From the NCBI RefSeq assembly GCF_000379125.1, contig NZ_KB900626.1, positions 436,014 to 500,013 of the forward strand: DNA of 64,000 bases, read 5' to 3'. This document shows positions 17,601 through 26,709 of the stretch, in pieces (within the stretch, counting starts at the first letter, position 1; each line of letters begins with the position of its first letter). The translations under genes and the position numbers were made by a program. A model generated the notes under the pieces. That model saw only the letters and a list, made by a program, of their open reading frames with translations, was not told the DNA's origin and did not search any database. The DNA comes from Methylosinus sp. LW4. Lineage in GTDB: Bacteria > Pseudomonadota > Alphaproteobacteria > Rhizobiales > Beijerinckiaceae.

Positions 17601-18319
17601 GAGCCGCCGAGGGTGCGAATGGCCTCACGCTGCGAGCTGTCGAGCATGTCGTTCATCGAGCTTACGCTGTCGAAAGCGCGCGATGTGGCGATCAGCTTCG
17701 CCATCTCGTGAATCGGATTGACGTTGGAGCCCTCGATAAATCCTTGCTGCACGCCATTGCGCACGAAATCGAGCACCGCCGTCGCGGGCTTGGACGGAAT
17801 GAGGCTGGCGTTGGGGCCGCGGGTCAAGTCCGCTGTATCGTCTAAGGTGAAGAGCCCGACGGCGCCGACCTGACGACCGCTCTGCGTGATCATGCCGTCG
17901 CGCGAGATCATCGGCGGGCCGCCATTGGGATCGAGCACAACGGCCGAATTGCCCGCATCGAGAATCGGAAAGCCAGAGACGGTCTGCAGATCGCCGGTCT
18001 CCGTCATGCGCATGCGTCCGTCGCGCGTGTAGGCGGTTCCATTCGGCGTCCGTATGGCGAAATAGCCATTGCCCACAATGCCGATATCGTAAGGATCGCC
18101 GGTCTTCGTGAGCTCGCCGACGGCGCGCGAGACGAAATCCTTGCCCGCCGACACATAGGCGGTCTTGCTCGTGTCCGTTTGGGAGACGACCTGCTGAAAG
18201 CTCACGCCATCGGCGCGATAGCCCGGCGTCGCCGCATTGGCGATATTGTTGGCGAGTGTCTCCATCCGCTTGTCTACGGAGACTTGCGCCGAAAGCGAGA
18301 CGTAAAAGGCCGATTGCAT
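17597..18319 (-). CDS. flgF: Flagellar proximal rod protein FlgF
   Basis: FlgF (240 residues) is a rod component. The start at 18319 gives the family N-terminus QSAFYVSLSAQ and the signature ANNIANAATPGYRADGVSF. Other family features are VGNGYFAIRTPNG, TRDGRMRM and the C-terminal helix MAKLIATSRAFDSVSSMNDM that packs in the rod. A longer frame to 18424 adds only unlike sequence. It is the first gene of the minus-strand flgF-fliI pair and is divergent from motA, sharing about 155 bases of upstream DNA. Confidence 0.96.
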   Translation of the reverse strand: MQSAFYVSLSAQVSVDKRMETLANNIANAATPGYRADGVSFQQVVSQTDTSKTAYVSAGKDFVSRAVGELTKTGDPYDIGIVGNGYFAIRTPNGTAYTRDGRMRMTETGDLQTVSGFPILDAGNSAVVLDPNGGPPMISRDGMITQSGRQVGAVGLFTLDDTADLTRGPNASLIPSKPATAVLDFVRNGVQQGFIEGSNVNPIHEMAKLIATSRAFDSVSSMNDMLDSSQREAIRTLGGS

Positions 18320-18436
18320 GTCGTCGAGGTCCGTGCCTGCGCTGCGGCCGCATCGCGCCGCTCCGTCATGAAGCTGACCGGTTTTGCTTGCGTGAAGCTG
18401 AAAGAAAATGTCAGCCTCGCGCAAGGGAGGGTGACT

Positions 18437-18454
18437 AATTCGTTAATACGAATT
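18437..18454. promoter_or_regulatory. Inverted repeat in the flgF-motA divergent promoter region
   Basis: AATTCGT-TAAT-ACGAATT is a perfect seven-base inverted repeat with a four-base spacer, in an AT-rich patch between divergent flgF and motA operons and 20 bases before the motA start. It could be an operator for a dimeric regulator acting on both operons. No regulator gene for it is visible here. Confidence 0.4.
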
Positions 18455-18473
18455 TCCATCGGAGACTGGCGTC

Positions 18474-19346
18474 ATGGGCTTTCTCGTCGGGCTGATCATC
18501 ACGATGGGCTGCATGTTCGGAGGCTTCGCGGCGCTGGGCGGCCATTTGATCGTGCTATGGCAGCCATGGGAGTTCGTGATCATCATGGGCTCCTCGCTCG
18601 GCACTTTCGTCGTCGCCAATCCGACCAAGGTGATCATGGACACGGGCAAGGCGCTCGGCCAGGCGGTCATGGACAAAGGCCCCAAGCATCGCGACTTTCT
18701 CGACATACTCGGCCTGCTGCACGCTCTGATGCGCGAATTGCGCAGCAAGCCGCGCAACGAGGTCGAGGCGCATGTCGACAATCCCGCGGAATCGAAGATA
18801 TTCACGGCGTTTCCGAAGGTGCTCGCCAATAAGGAAATGACCACCTTCATCTGCGATTACTGCCGTCTCTTCATCATCGGCAATGTCCGCACCTTCGAGA
18901 TCGAGGCGCTGATGGACGAGGAGATCGCCGCCATTCGCTACGATCGGCTGAAGCCCTATCATGCGCTGACCTCGGTCGGCGACGGCCTGCCGGCGCTCGG
19001 AATCGTGGCGGCCGTGCTCGGCGTCATCAAGGCGATGGGCGCGCTCGATCAATCGCCGGAGCTGCTCGGCGGCCTCATCGGCGCCGCCATGGTCGGCACA
19101 TTCGCCGGCATCTTCGTTTCCTATGGCATTGTCACGCCGCTCGCCTTCAAGGTGAAGGTGGCGCGCAGCAAGGAGTGCCACCTCTACGTCATCGTCAAGC
19201 AGACGCTGCTCGCGTTCATGAATGGCGCCATGCCGCAAGTGGCCGTCGAGCATGGACGTAAATCCATTCCCGCCTACGAGCGTCCCTCGATCGACGAGGT
19301 CGAGAACGAGACGCTCTCCGGCGGCGGCGCGGCCGAGGCGGCGTGA
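18474..19346 (+). CDS. motA: Flagellar motor stator protein MotA
   Basis: MotA (290 residues) is the four-helix stator subunit that couples proton flow through MotB to rotor turning. Helices at about residues 2-24 and 30-52 ([38 protein letters not shown]) and at 170-220 ([40 protein letters not shown]) are typical. The cytoplasmic loop with [18 protein letters not shown] carries charged residues that contact FliG. It heads the motA-fliM-fliN-fliG-flhB operon; its stop overlaps the fliM start. Confidence 0.97.
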   Translation: MGFLVGLIITMGCMFGGFAALGGHLIVLWQPWEFVIIMGSSLGTFVVANPTKVIMDTGKALGQAVMDKGPKHRDFLDILGLLHALMRELRSKPRNEVEAHVDNPAESKIFTAFPKVLANKEMTTFICDYCRLFIIGNVRTFEIEALMDEEIAAIRYDRLKPYHALTSVGDGLPALGIVAAVLGVIKAMGALDQSPELLGGLIGAAMVGTFAGIFVSYGIVTPLAFKVKVARSKECHLYVIVKQTLLAFMNGAMPQVAVEHGRKSIPAYERPSIDEVENETLSGGGAAEAA

Positions 19347-20299
19347 TCGGTATGAGCATGAATGGAGCCGTGGAATTCGCCTCGCAGGGAGTGAGGGAGC
19401 GTCTGCTCTCGGGCGGCGGCCCCTCGCTCGATCGTATGCCGCTGTTGCGCGCGGTGTTCGACGCCATGGCATCGCAGATGCAGGATTCGATGCGCGGGCT
19501 CGCGGAAGGCGCGATGCAATTCGCCGTCGAGTCGATGACGGTGGCGCGCGCGGGCGAGATCGCGCTCGAGACGGAGCGCGCCGCGCTCGTCGCATCCTAT
19601 GTCGCGGGCGCCGATCCAGAAGCCAGGACGATCATCGCCGCCGACCGGCGTTTCGTGTTCACGCTGCTCGAGGGATTGTTCGGCTCTGACGGGTCGGAGC
19701 CGCCTTATGACGCGGAGCGCGAGCTCACGGCGATCGAGACGCGCGTCGGCCTGCTGGCCTTCTCGCGCGTGACCAATTCCTTGCAGGCGGCTTTCGTCGC
19801 GCTCGTCGGAGCGCGCTTCACGCTCGAGCCGACGGAAGCGCGCTCGGAGCCCGCAGGCGCCGCGCGCAAGAGCGGCGGCTTCAGCGTCGTTTGCCGTTGC
19901 CGGCTGCGCGCCTTCGGAGCAGAGGGCGCGCTGCTCATCGCCATTCCGCAGGGGACGCTCGATCCGCTGCGCGACGCCCTGTCGCAGGAGGCGCCGAAAT
20001 CGACGACCGCGACGGATCCGCAATGGGCGAAGCGGATGAAAGAGCGCGTGACCGAGACCGAGGTGACGCTGAGCGCCGTGATGGAGAAGAGCGATCTCAC
20101 GCTCGCGGACGTCGCCCGCTTCGAGGTCGGCCAGGTCATAGAGCTGCCCGTCTCGCCGACGGGTCTCGTCGCGCTGATGTGCGAAGGGCAGTCGCTGTTC
20201 TGGTGCGAGATCGGCCAGAAGGACGGCTCCTACACGATACGCATCGACGATTTCGTCGATCAGCAGCAGGAATTCATCGACGACGTGCTGCGCGGTTGA
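19343..20299 (+). CDS. fliM: Flagellar motor switch protein FliM
   Basis: FliM is the middle part of the C ring, binding CheY-P, FliG and FliN. The 318-residue frame from the GTG at 19343 overlaps the motA stop (GTGA); an ATG at 19352 is a possible alternative. The CheC-like middle domain and the C-terminal SpoA domain ([36 protein letters not shown]) are recognisable. The N-terminal CheY-binding LSQDEID motif of other FliM proteins is not seen, as in other rhizobial FliM. Position between motA and fliN supports the call. Confidence 0.88.
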   Translation: MIGMSMNGAVEFASQGVRERLLSGGGPSLDRMPLLRAVFDAMASQMQDSMRGLAEGAMQFAVESMTVARAGEIALETERAALVASYVAGADPEARTIIAADRRFVFTLLEGLFGSDGSEPPYDAERELTAIETRVGLLAFSRVTNSLQAAFVALVGARFTLEPTEARSEPAGAARKSGGFSVVCRCRLRAFGAEGALLIAIPQGTLDPLRDALSQEAPKSTTATDPQWAKRMKERVTETEVTLSAVMEKSDLTLADVARFEVGQVIELPVSPTGLVALMCEGQSLFWCEIGQKDGSYTIRIDDFVDQQQEFIDDVLRG

Positions 20300-20339
20300 G
20301 CGCTGGCGCGATTGCGGCGTCGACAATGGAGAGATCGAC

Positions 20340-20726
20340 ATGGGTGAGTTCGATTTTGAGAGCTCCAAGAGCGAGGAGCTCGAACGGCTGATCGGCGGCT
20401 CGCGCCCGATGGGCGAAGATCTGATGATGGCGGAGCGCGCCGGCGAGCCCGAGATCGACGCGCGCAAATTCGAGTCGATCCTGCGTATTCCGGTCGTCAT
20501 GCAAGTGGTGATCGGGTCGGTGACCATGCCGGTCTCCAATCTGCTCAAGCTCGGGCGCGGCGCGATCGTGCCGCTGGACCAGAAGATCGGCGAGCCGGTG
20601 GACGTCGTCGTCAACGGACGGCTCATCGCGCGCGGCGAGGTGGTCGTCGTCGAGGACGACAATACGCGCTTCGGGGTCTCGCTCACCGAGATCATCGAGC
20701 CCGGGAGCGGCGCGCGGCGCATGTGA
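20340..20726 (+). CDS. fliN: Flagellar motor switch protein FliN
   Basis: FliN (128 residues) forms the base of the C ring and helps dock export substrates. After an acidic N-terminus, the SpoA domain is well conserved: ILRIPVVMQVVIGSVTMPV, then LLKLGRGAIVPLDQKIGEPV and VNGRLIARGEVVVVEDDNTR. Start ATG follows GGAGAG. It lies 40 bases after fliM and 18 bases before fliG in the same operon. Confidence 0.96.
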   Translation: MGEFDFESSKSEELERLIGGSRPMGEDLMMAERAGEPEIDARKFESILRIPVVMQVVIGSVTMPVSNLLKLGRGAIVPLDQKIGEPVDVVVNGRLIARGEVVVVEDDNTRFGVSLTEIIEPGSGARRM

Positions 20727-20744
20727 CGGAGGCGGGAGCCCGCG

Positions 20745-21770
20745 ATGACGAATCTGATTGCGGCCGATGTAGGCCGCACGCTCAACGGCCCGGAAAAAGT
20801 CGCGGCGCTGCTGCTGTCGGTCGACAAGGATGTGGCGCAGCGCGTTCTCAAGCATTTCGATCAGAACGAGCTGCGGCAGATCACCAAATTCGCCGCTGGC
20901 CTCGGCGCGGTTCCAGCGAGCACGATCGAGCCGCTCATCGAAGATTTCATGTCGCAGCTCGAGAGCGGCGGCTCTGATCTGCGCGGCACGGCGGGCGAGG
21001 CGGAAAAGCTGCTGGCGGGCGTCATTCCGCCGGAGCAGATCGCCGAGATCATGTCGGATGTTCTCGGCAGCTCCAATAGCGCCGTGTGGGGCCGCGTCAG
21101 CGCCGCGCCGGAGCCGGCCTTCATCGAATATCTCGCCAAGGAGCATCCGCAAACGGCGGCGTTGACGTTGTCGCGGATCGATCCGGCGCGCGCCGCCAAG
21201 GCGCTGTCCGTGCTGCCGGCTGATTTTCGCGACGATGTGATGCGGCGAATGCTGTCGTCGAAGCCCGTCACCGACGAGGCGTTGCGACTGGTGGAGACGA
21301 CATTGCAGGAGGAGCTCCTGCAGAATTCCGAGGCCACGGCCTCCGCGGCGAAGAACGCCAAGCTCGCGGCGATCATCAACAAGATGGAGCGCGAGCATGC
21401 CGAGGGCGTGCTGCGCAGCCTCTCCGAGCGCCGCCCGCGCGACGCCGAAGCGTTGAAGGGCATGCTGTTCAACTTCGAGGACATCACCAAGCTGAATGTC
21501 CGCGCCCGCATGATCCTGTTCGACGCCATTCCCGCCGATCGCGTCATTCTGGCGCTGCGCGGCGCGGAGGTGGACGTTCGCGACTTTGTGCTGGCGGCGC
21601 TCTCCGCGCGCACGCGGCGCATGGTGGAGGCCGAGCTGGCGAGCGGCGCGTCGCCGCCGCGTCGCGACATCATGGAGGCGCGCCGCGTCATCGCCGACAC
21701 GGTGCTGAGGCTCGCCGAGCAGGGCAAGATCGACTTGTCCAGCGCCGCTCCCGAGGAGGCCGCCGAGTGA
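20745..21770 (+). CDS. fliG: Flagellar motor switch protein FliG
   Basis: FliG (341 residues) is the rotor protein touched by MotA. It shows the family order of armadillo-type domains: N-terminal LNGPEKVAALLLSVDKDVA, a middle segment with the EHPQTAALTLSRIDP motif that binds FliM, and a C-terminal domain with the charged helix (DIMEARRVIADTVLRLAEQG) that contacts the stator. Length is normal. The ATG at 20745 follows a GGCGGGAG site just after fliN. Confidence 0.97.
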   Translation: MTNLIAADVGRTLNGPEKVAALLLSVDKDVAQRVLKHFDQNELRQITKFAAGLGAVPASTIEPLIEDFMSQLESGGSDLRGTAGEAEKLLAGVIPPEQIAEIMSDVLGSSNSAVWGRVSAAPEPAFIEYLAKEHPQTAALTLSRIDPARAAKALSVLPADFRDDVMRRMLSSKPVTDEALRLVETTLQEELLQNSEATASAAKNAKLAAIINKMEREHAEGVLRSLSERRPRDAEALKGMLFNFEDITKLNVRARMILFDAIPADRVILALRGAEVDVRDFVLAALSARTRRMVEAELASGASPPRRDIMEARRVIADTVLRLAEQGKIDLSSAAPEEAAE

Positions 21771-21783
21771 CGGCCTCTGATCG

Positions 21784-22863
21784 ATGAGCGATACGGAAGA
21801 CGACGAATCACGAACAGAAGAGGCGTCGGAGAAGAAGATTCTCGACGCCCTCGAGCAGGGCAAGACGCCCGTTTCGCGCGATTTGTCGATCGCGACGCTC
21901 TTTCTCACCTTTCTGCTCTGCTCCGCCTTCGTCTTTCAGACCGTCGGCCCGCGCCTCGCGGAGGCCATGGCTCTCATGCTCGGCAATGTCGGGCAATTCG
22001 CGCTCGCCAATGGCGCGGACGCCTATATGCAATCGCGGACGGTGGTGCTGGAGACGGCGCGCTTTCTGACGCCCATTCTCGGAATGTTCATCGTCTCGGC
22101 GATTGTCGCCGCTTTCATTCAGGGCTCGCCGCGCCTCGTCTTTCAGCGTATCGAGCCCGATCTCTCGCGCATCTCGCCGCGTGAGGGGCTGAAGCGCATC
22201 TTCAGCGTCACAGGCCTCGTAGAGCTCGCCAAATCGGTGGCGAAAATCATTATCATCGCCGGCGCGGTCATTTTTTCGCTCAATGTCGACCGCGGCCTCA
22301 TCACCGATGCGATGCGCGTCGAGCCCGGCCAGGTGCCGGGCCTGCTGCTCAAGCTCGTCATTCGCCTCACCAGCGTCGTCTGCATTCCGGTCGTTCTGCT
22401 GGCGATGGCGGATTTCGCCTGGAGCCGCATGAAGTGGCGGCGCGACATGCGCATGAGCCGCCAGGAGATCAAGGAGGAGCTCCGGCAATCGGAAGGCGAT
22501 CCGATGATGAAGGCGCGTCTGCGCTCCATCGCGCTGGATCGTTCGCGCAAGCGCATGATGGCGGCGGTTCCGCGTGCGACCTTCGTCATCGCCAACCCCA
22601 CGCATTACGCCATCGCGCTTCGCTATGTGCGCGAGGAGGGCGGCGCGCCGCTCGTCGTCGCCAAGGGAACCGATCTCGTCGCGCTCAAGATCAGGGAGAT
22701 CGCGGAGGCCAATGACGTGCCCGTGCTCGAGCGTCAGGCGCTGACGCGCGCGATGTACGATCATGTCGAGATCGACAAGATGATCCCGTCGGAATTCTAT
22801 CGTCCGATCGCAGAGCTCATTCATTTTCTGCACAACAGCGGTCAGGCTTCGCGTTCTCGCTGA
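21784..22863 (+). CDS. flhB: Flagellar export switch protein FlhB
   Basis: FlhB (359 residues) is the inner-membrane export protein whose autocleavage changes substrate class from rod/hook to filament. Four transmembrane helices span about residues 30-215, and the autocleavage motif NPTH is followed by YAIALRYV. N-terminal SDTEDDESRTEEASEKKILD is the family start. It is the last gene of the motA operon; a 72-base gap separates it from flgB. FlhA, FliQ and FliR are not in this window. Confidence 0.97.
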   Translation: MSDTEDDESRTEEASEKKILDALEQGKTPVSRDLSIATLFLTFLLCSAFVFQTVGPRLAEAMALMLGNVGQFALANGADAYMQSRTVVLETARFLTPILGMFIVSAIVAAFIQGSPRLVFQRIEPDLSRISPREGLKRIFSVTGLVELAKSVAKIIIIAGAVIFSLNVDRGLITDAMRVEPGQVPGLLLKLVIRLTSVVCIPVVLLAMADFAWSRMKWRRDMRMSRQEIKEELRQSEGDPMMKARLRSIALDRSRKRMMAAVPRATFVIANPTHYAIALRYVREEGGAPLVVAKGTDLVALKIREIAEANDVPVLERQALTRAMYDHVEIDKMIPSEFYRPIAELIHFLHNSGQASRSR

Positions 22864-22935
22864 TCGCGGGCGCAAGTCCAGCTTGACGCAAGACCGAACA
22901 GATAATTTTCCGTTACCAAATCTGCGCGAGGCATC

Positions 22936-23319
22936 ATGGTCGAGCCTGTTTATCTCTTCGATCTCGTCGAAAAGCAGCGGAGCTGGCTCTCCGCGCGTCA
23001 ATCGGTGGTCGCCCAGAACATCGCCAACGCCAACACGCCCGGCTACAAGGCGGTCGATGTCGCGCCCTTCTCCAAGGTTCTGGATCACAGCGCATTGGAG
23101 CTCGCGGGAACCAATGGGCTGCATATTCAGACAGCGGCTTTCGATCCGCGCGCCTCTTCGCCGAAGGAGGGCGCGAATTGGGAGACGAGCCTCTCCGGCA
23201 ATTCGGTCAGCCTCGAGCAGGAGATGATGAAGTCGGGCGAGATTCGCGGCGCCTTCTCTCTCAGCACCAATATCATGAAGTCGTTCCACGGAATGTGGAT
23301 GGCGACGTTGAAGGGATAA
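22936..23319 (+). CDS. flgB: Flagellar proximal rod protein FlgB
   Basis: FlgB (127 residues) is a rod subunit. It carries the rod-protein signature ARQSVVAQNIANANTPGYKA near the N-terminus and a C-terminal helix with KSFHGMWMATLKG. It begins the flgB-flgC-fliE-flgG-flgA-flgI operon. A gap of 72 bases before it is the likeliest promoter position in this part, though I cannot name a convincing -35/-10 pair. Confidence 0.95.
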   Translation: MVEPVYLFDLVEKQRSWLSARQSVVAQNIANANTPGYKAVDVAPFSKVLDHSALELAGTNGLHIQTAAFDPRASSPKEGANWETSLSGNSVSLEQEMMKSGEIRGAFSLSTNIMKSFHGMWMATLKG

Positions 23320-23325
23320 TGCGAG

Positions 23326-23745
23326 ATGGACGCTCTCGAAGCCTCCATGAAAATTTCCGGCGCGGGACTCGAGGCGCAATCGTCGCGCCTGCGCGTCGTC
23401 GCGGAGAATATGGCCAATGCGCGCTCCACGGGTCAGACCGCGGGCGCGAATCCTTATGCGCGCAAGACCGTCACCTTCGCTAATGAGCTCGATCGTGCGA
23501 GCGGCGCGGAGCTGGTTCACGTCGGCGCCGTCGGCGTCGATCGCACGCCGTTTCGCGTCGAGCATGATCCGGGCAATCCGGCTGCGGACAAGGATGGCAA
23601 TGTGAAGTTTCCGAATGTGAACATTCTCACCGAAGTGGCCGACATGCGCGAGGCCAATCGCGCTTATGAGGCCAATCTCCAGGTCATGAAGCAGACGCGC
23701 GATCTGCTCTCCATGACAATCGATCTGCTGAAGGGAAGCCAATGA
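23326..23745 (+). CDS. flgC: Flagellar proximal rod protein FlgC
   Basis: FlgC (139 residues) stacks with FlgB in the rod. The rod signature is [16 protein letters not shown], with the C-terminal helix [20 protein letters not shown]. It starts six bases after the flgB stop and overlaps the fliE start by four bases. Confidence 0.95.
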   Translation: MDALEASMKISGAGLEAQSSRLRVVAENMANARSTGQTAGANPYARKTVTFANELDRASGAELVHVGAVGVDRTPFRVEHDPGNPAADKDGNVKFPNVNILTEVADMREANRAYEANLQVMKQTRDLLSMTIDLLKGSQ

Positions 23746-24062
23746 TCGGACTCGTCCCCGGAATCGTCTCCTCCGTCGCCTCCAGCGCCGGCGTCTCGGC
23801 GCTGAGCGGCGCGGCGCAGAGCGCTGCGGCTTCGTCTGTCGATGGAGCGTCTTTCTCGCAAGTGCTCGATCAGCTCACGACCGGCGTCGTCGACAAGGTG
23901 AAGTCGAGCGAGGCGACGTCTATCGCCGGCGTGCAGGGCAAAGCCTCTGTGCAGCAGGTGGTGGATGAGATCATGTCCGCCGAGCGCGCCTTGCAGACGG
24001 CGATCGCCGTGCGCGACAAGGCGGTCGGCGCCTATCAGGAAATCAGCCGTATGACGATTTGA
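23742..24062 (+). CDS. fliE: Flagellar hook-basal body protein FliE
   Basis: FliE (106 residues) joins the MS ring to the rod. The C-terminal half has the family helix [20 protein letters not shown] ending with [10 protein letters not shown]. The N-terminal part is Ser/Ala/Val-rich, as is usual. It overlaps the flgC stop by four bases. Confidence 0.93.
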   Translation: MIGLVPGIVSSVASSAGVSALSGAAQSAAASSVDGASFSQVLDQLTTGVVDKVKSSEATSIAGVQGKASVQQVVDEIMSAERALQTAIAVRDKAVGAYQEISRMTI

Positions 24063-24080
24063 ACAAGGATCGGTAGAACC

Positions 24081-24869
24081 ATGCGAGCGCTCGCCATCGC
24101 GGCCACGGGCATGAACGCCCAGCAGCAGAATATCGAAGTTCTCTCCAACAATATCGCCAATATTAACACGACGGCGTTCAAGCGCTCGCGCGCGGAATTC
24201 ACCGATCTGCTCTATCAGGCGGACCGCCTTCAGGGCGTCTCCAACCGCGGCCGCGACGCGACGATTCCAGAAGGCTCGCAGACCGGCCTCGGCGTGCGTC
24301 TCGCGGCGATCCGCAGCCTGCAGACGCAAGGCTCGCTGACGCAGACGGGCAATCAGCTCGATCTCGCGTTGCAGGGCCGCGGCTGGTTCCAGATCGTCGG
24401 CGCCGACAGCGAGACCGTGTATACGCGCGCCGGCTCTTTCAGCACCAACGCCAATAGGCAATTGGTGACGGGCGACGGCTATCTGGTGACGCCGACCATC
24501 GTCATTCCCAATAACGCCACCGCGATCACGGTCAATCAATCGGGCATCGTCTCGGCCACCATAGGCGGGCAGACGACTCCGCAGCAGCTCGGCCAATTGA
24601 CCATCGCCAATTTCGCCAATGAATCGGGCCTCGAGGCGTTGGGCGGCAATCTCTTCCGCCAGACGGTCGCCTCCGGCGCGCCGGTCGTCGGCGTGCCGGG
24701 CGATCCGGGCTTCGGCACGATTAGCCAGTACTATCTCGAGAGCTCGAATGTCGATCCGGTCAAGGAGCTCGTCAATCTCATCTCCGCGCAGCGCGCCTTC
24801 GAGCTCAGCTCCAAGGTGATCCAGGCGGTGGACGAGATGGAAGGCACTGTCTCGAAGGGAATCAGATGA
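24081..24869 (+). CDS. flgG: Flagellar distal rod protein FlgG
   Basis: FlgG (262 residues) forms the distal rod. It opens with [20 protein letters not shown] and [19 protein letters not shown], has the [20 protein letters not shown] segment in the middle, and ends with the family helix [20 protein letters not shown]. Length matches the usual 262 exactly. Its stop overlaps the flgA start. Confidence 0.98.
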   Translation: MRALAIAATGMNAQQQNIEVLSNNIANINTTAFKRSRAEFTDLLYQADRLQGVSNRGRDATIPEGSQTGLGVRLAAIRSLQTQGSLTQTGNQLDLALQGRGWFQIVGADSETVYTRAGSFSTNANRQLVTGDGYLVTPTIVIPNNATAITVNQSGIVSATIGGQTTPQQLGQLTIANFANESGLEALGGNLFRQTVASGAPVVGVPGDPGFGTISQYYLESSNVDPVKELVNLISAQRAFELSSKVIQAVDEMEGTVSKGIR

Positions 24870-25330
24870 TGCGCCTTCCGCGGCTCGTCGCTCTCGTGCT
24901 GGCCGCGGTCGCCTGCGGCCCCACGCCGCTCGGCGCAGAGGAGCGCATGCTCCCGGTGCCGCTGGGCGTCATCTATCCGGGCGACGTCATTCGTGACTCC
25001 ATGCTCGGCGAGCGCGCCTTCGGCCTCGGCGCCGGGGCGGATGGCTCGGTGGCGGAGACAAAAGGCGCGCTCATCGGCAAGGTGGCGCGGCGCACGCTGC
25101 TGCCGGACCGTCCGGTTCCGACGATCGCCGTCGACGCGCCCAAGGTCGTGACGATAAATGCTTCGGTGAAGATCGTTTTCGATGAAGGCGGCATGGTCAT
25201 CGTCGCTTACGGCTCGGCGTTGCAGGCCGGCTCTATCGGCGATCTCATTCGCGTGCGCAATCAGGACAGCGGGCTTGTCGTCACCGGCCGCGTGCAGGCG
25301 GATGGCTCCATCCGCGTGAGCGAGGGCTGA
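24866..25330 (+). CDS. flgA: Flagellar P-ring assembly chaperone FlgA
   Basis: FlgA (154 residues) is a periplasmic chaperone for the P ring. A signal sequence (residues 1-24, [18 protein letters not shown]) is followed by one SAF-like domain with [18 protein letters not shown] and the family end [16 protein letters not shown]. It is the short form normal in Rhizobiales, without the extra N-terminal domain of enteric FlgA. Starts and stops overlap the neighbouring flgG and flgI. Confidence 0.93.
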   Translation: MMRLPRLVALVLAAVACGPTPLGAEERMLPVPLGVIYPGDVIRDSMLGERAFGLGAGADGSVAETKGALIGKVARRTLLPDRPVPTIAVDAPKVVTINASVKIVFDEGGMVIVAYGSALQAGSIGDLIRVRNQDSGLVVTGRVQADGSIRVSEG

Positions 25331-26424
25331 TGCGCAGGCTCGTCGCGCTCGCTCTGCTCGTGCTGATGAGCGCGCCGGCGCTCGCTTCGGTGCGGCTCAA
25401 GGACATCACCTTTCCGCGCGGCGTGCGGGAATATCAGCTGCTCGGCTATGGCCTCGTCGTCGGCCTGCAAGGCACGGGCGACACGTTGCGCAACGCGCCT
25501 TTCACCGAGCAATCAGTGTCGTCCATGCTGGATCGGCTCGGCGTCAATGTGCGCAACAGCTCGTTGCGCACGCGCAATCTCGCCGCGGTGATGGTGACGG
25601 CGGCGCTGCCGCCCTTCGTCGGCTGGGGCTCGACGATCGACATCACTGTTTCCGCAATGGGCGACGCCACGTCGCTGATGGGCGGAACGCTGCTGCTCAC
25701 CTCGCTCACCGGCATAGACGGCAATGTCTATGCGATCGCGCAAGGGCCGATCGCGGTCTCCGGCTTCGCCGTCGGCGGCCAGAACGAGACTTTGACGCAT
25801 GGCGTCGCGACTGTGGGGCGCGTGCCCAATGGCGCGACGATCGAGCGCGAGGCGCCGCGGCCGGCCGGCGAGAATGGCGCGCTGATGCTGGAGCTGCGCA
25901 ATCCCGACTTCCAGACGGCGGTGCAAATCGTCGACGCGATCAACCGCTACTCGCAGGCGAAATATCATCAGCGCATTGCGCGCGAGCGCGACAATCGCAC
26001 CATCGCGCTGACGACGACGCGCGGCGGCGCGACGCGCTTGCTCGCGGAGATCGGCGAGCTGCGCATAGAGCCGAGCACGCCGGCGCGCGTCGTGATAGAT
26101 GAACGCACCGGCACTGTGGTGATCGGCCAGGATGTGAAGATATCGCCCGTCGCTTTGACGCATGGGGGCCTCACCGTGCGCATCAATGAGACGCCGGAAG
26201 TCTCTCAGCCGGCGCCTTTCTCCAATGGCAAGACGACTGTGACCAGCCAGACGCGCATCACCGCGACGGAGGAGGTCGGCGGCGTCGCTACGCTGGAAGG
26301 GCCGACATTGCGCACGCTGGTGCGCGGGCTCAATCAGATCGGGCTGAAGCCGACAGGGATCATCTCGATCCTGCAGGCGATCAAGACGGCCGGCGCCCTG
26401 CAGGCGGACCTCATCATTCAGTGA
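25330..26424 (+). CDS. flgI: Flagellar P-ring protein FlgI
   Basis: FlgI (364 residues) makes the peptidoglycan-level P ring. A signal sequence ends at ALAS, followed by the family segments LLGYGLVVGLQGTGDTLRN, VMVTAALPPFVGWGSTIDIT and a conserved C-terminus (LRTLVRGLNQIGLKPTGIIS). It is the last gene of the operon. In many Rhizobiales motE, flgH, fliL and fliP follow directly; here flgH-fliL-fliP are instead at the left end of the window, 24 kb away. Confidence 0.98.
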   Translation: MRRLVALALLVLMSAPALASVRLKDITFPRGVREYQLLGYGLVVGLQGTGDTLRNAPFTEQSVSSMLDRLGVNVRNSSLRTRNLAAVMVTAALPPFVGWGSTIDITVSAMGDATSLMGGTLLLTSLTGIDGNVYAIAQGPIAVSGFAVGGQNETLTHGVATVGRVPNGATIEREAPRPAGENGALMLELRNPDFQTAVQIVDAINRYSQAKYHQRIARERDNRTIALTTTRGGATRLLAEIGELRIEPSTPARVVIDERTGTVVIGQDVKISPVALTHGGLTVRINETPEVSQPAPFSNGKTTVTSQTRITATEEVGGVATLEGPTLRTLVRGLNQIGLKPTGIISILQAIKTAGALQADLIIQ

Positions 26425-26431
26425 TGGCGGG

Positions 26432-26641
26432 TCAGTGCGGGCGGCTCGCCCGCAAGGCGCTCTCCAGCGCCATTATGACGGGTATGATGGCGGTCTTCTC
26501 ACGTTGCGCCACGGAATAGAGCTCGTCGCCATCGGCGCGCTCGATCTTCTGCAGAGCTTCCAGCTGACGCTCGAGGCTCTCGAGCAGCGTCGCTGCGTCG
26601 ATGCGCTCGAGCATGAGCGAAAGCTCGATTTGATCGCCCAT
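26432..26641 (-). CDS. Small helical protein, unknown function
   Basis: A 69-residue frame starting at an ATG (26641) preceded by a strong GGAGGG ribosome site five bases upstream. It is mostly α-helical with a heptad-like stretch (ERIDAATLLESLERQLEALQ) and Glu/Leu-rich. Other possible starts lie at 26677 and at a TTG (26713) that overlaps the stop of the preceding gene. It lies 68 bases after the Met/His-rich protein on the same strand and could share its operon. The opposite strand also has an open frame, but without a ribosome site. I recognise no family. Confidence 0.55.
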   Translation of the reverse strand: MGDQIELSLMLERIDAATLLESLERQLEALQKIERADGDELYSVAQREKTAIIPVIMALESALRASRPH

Positions 26642-26709
26642 ATTTCCCTCCGCTATGCGATCGGCCTCCGCGCTCATTTGGGCGCTGCGGTCAGTCCGCG
26701 GTAGGGGCG

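Noticed and set aside
19274..20851. Minus-strand frame opposite fliM and fliN
   Set aside because: No family features and no ribosome site; fliM and fliN fit their operon.
22864..22935. TTGACG and GATAAT upstream of flgB as a sigma-70 promoter
   Set aside because: The spacing is only 12 bases, too short for a normal promoter pair.
26435..26704. Plus-strand frame opposite the small helical gene
   Set aside because: No ribosome site; the minus-strand frame has GGAGGG five bases before its ATG. Neither is certain.
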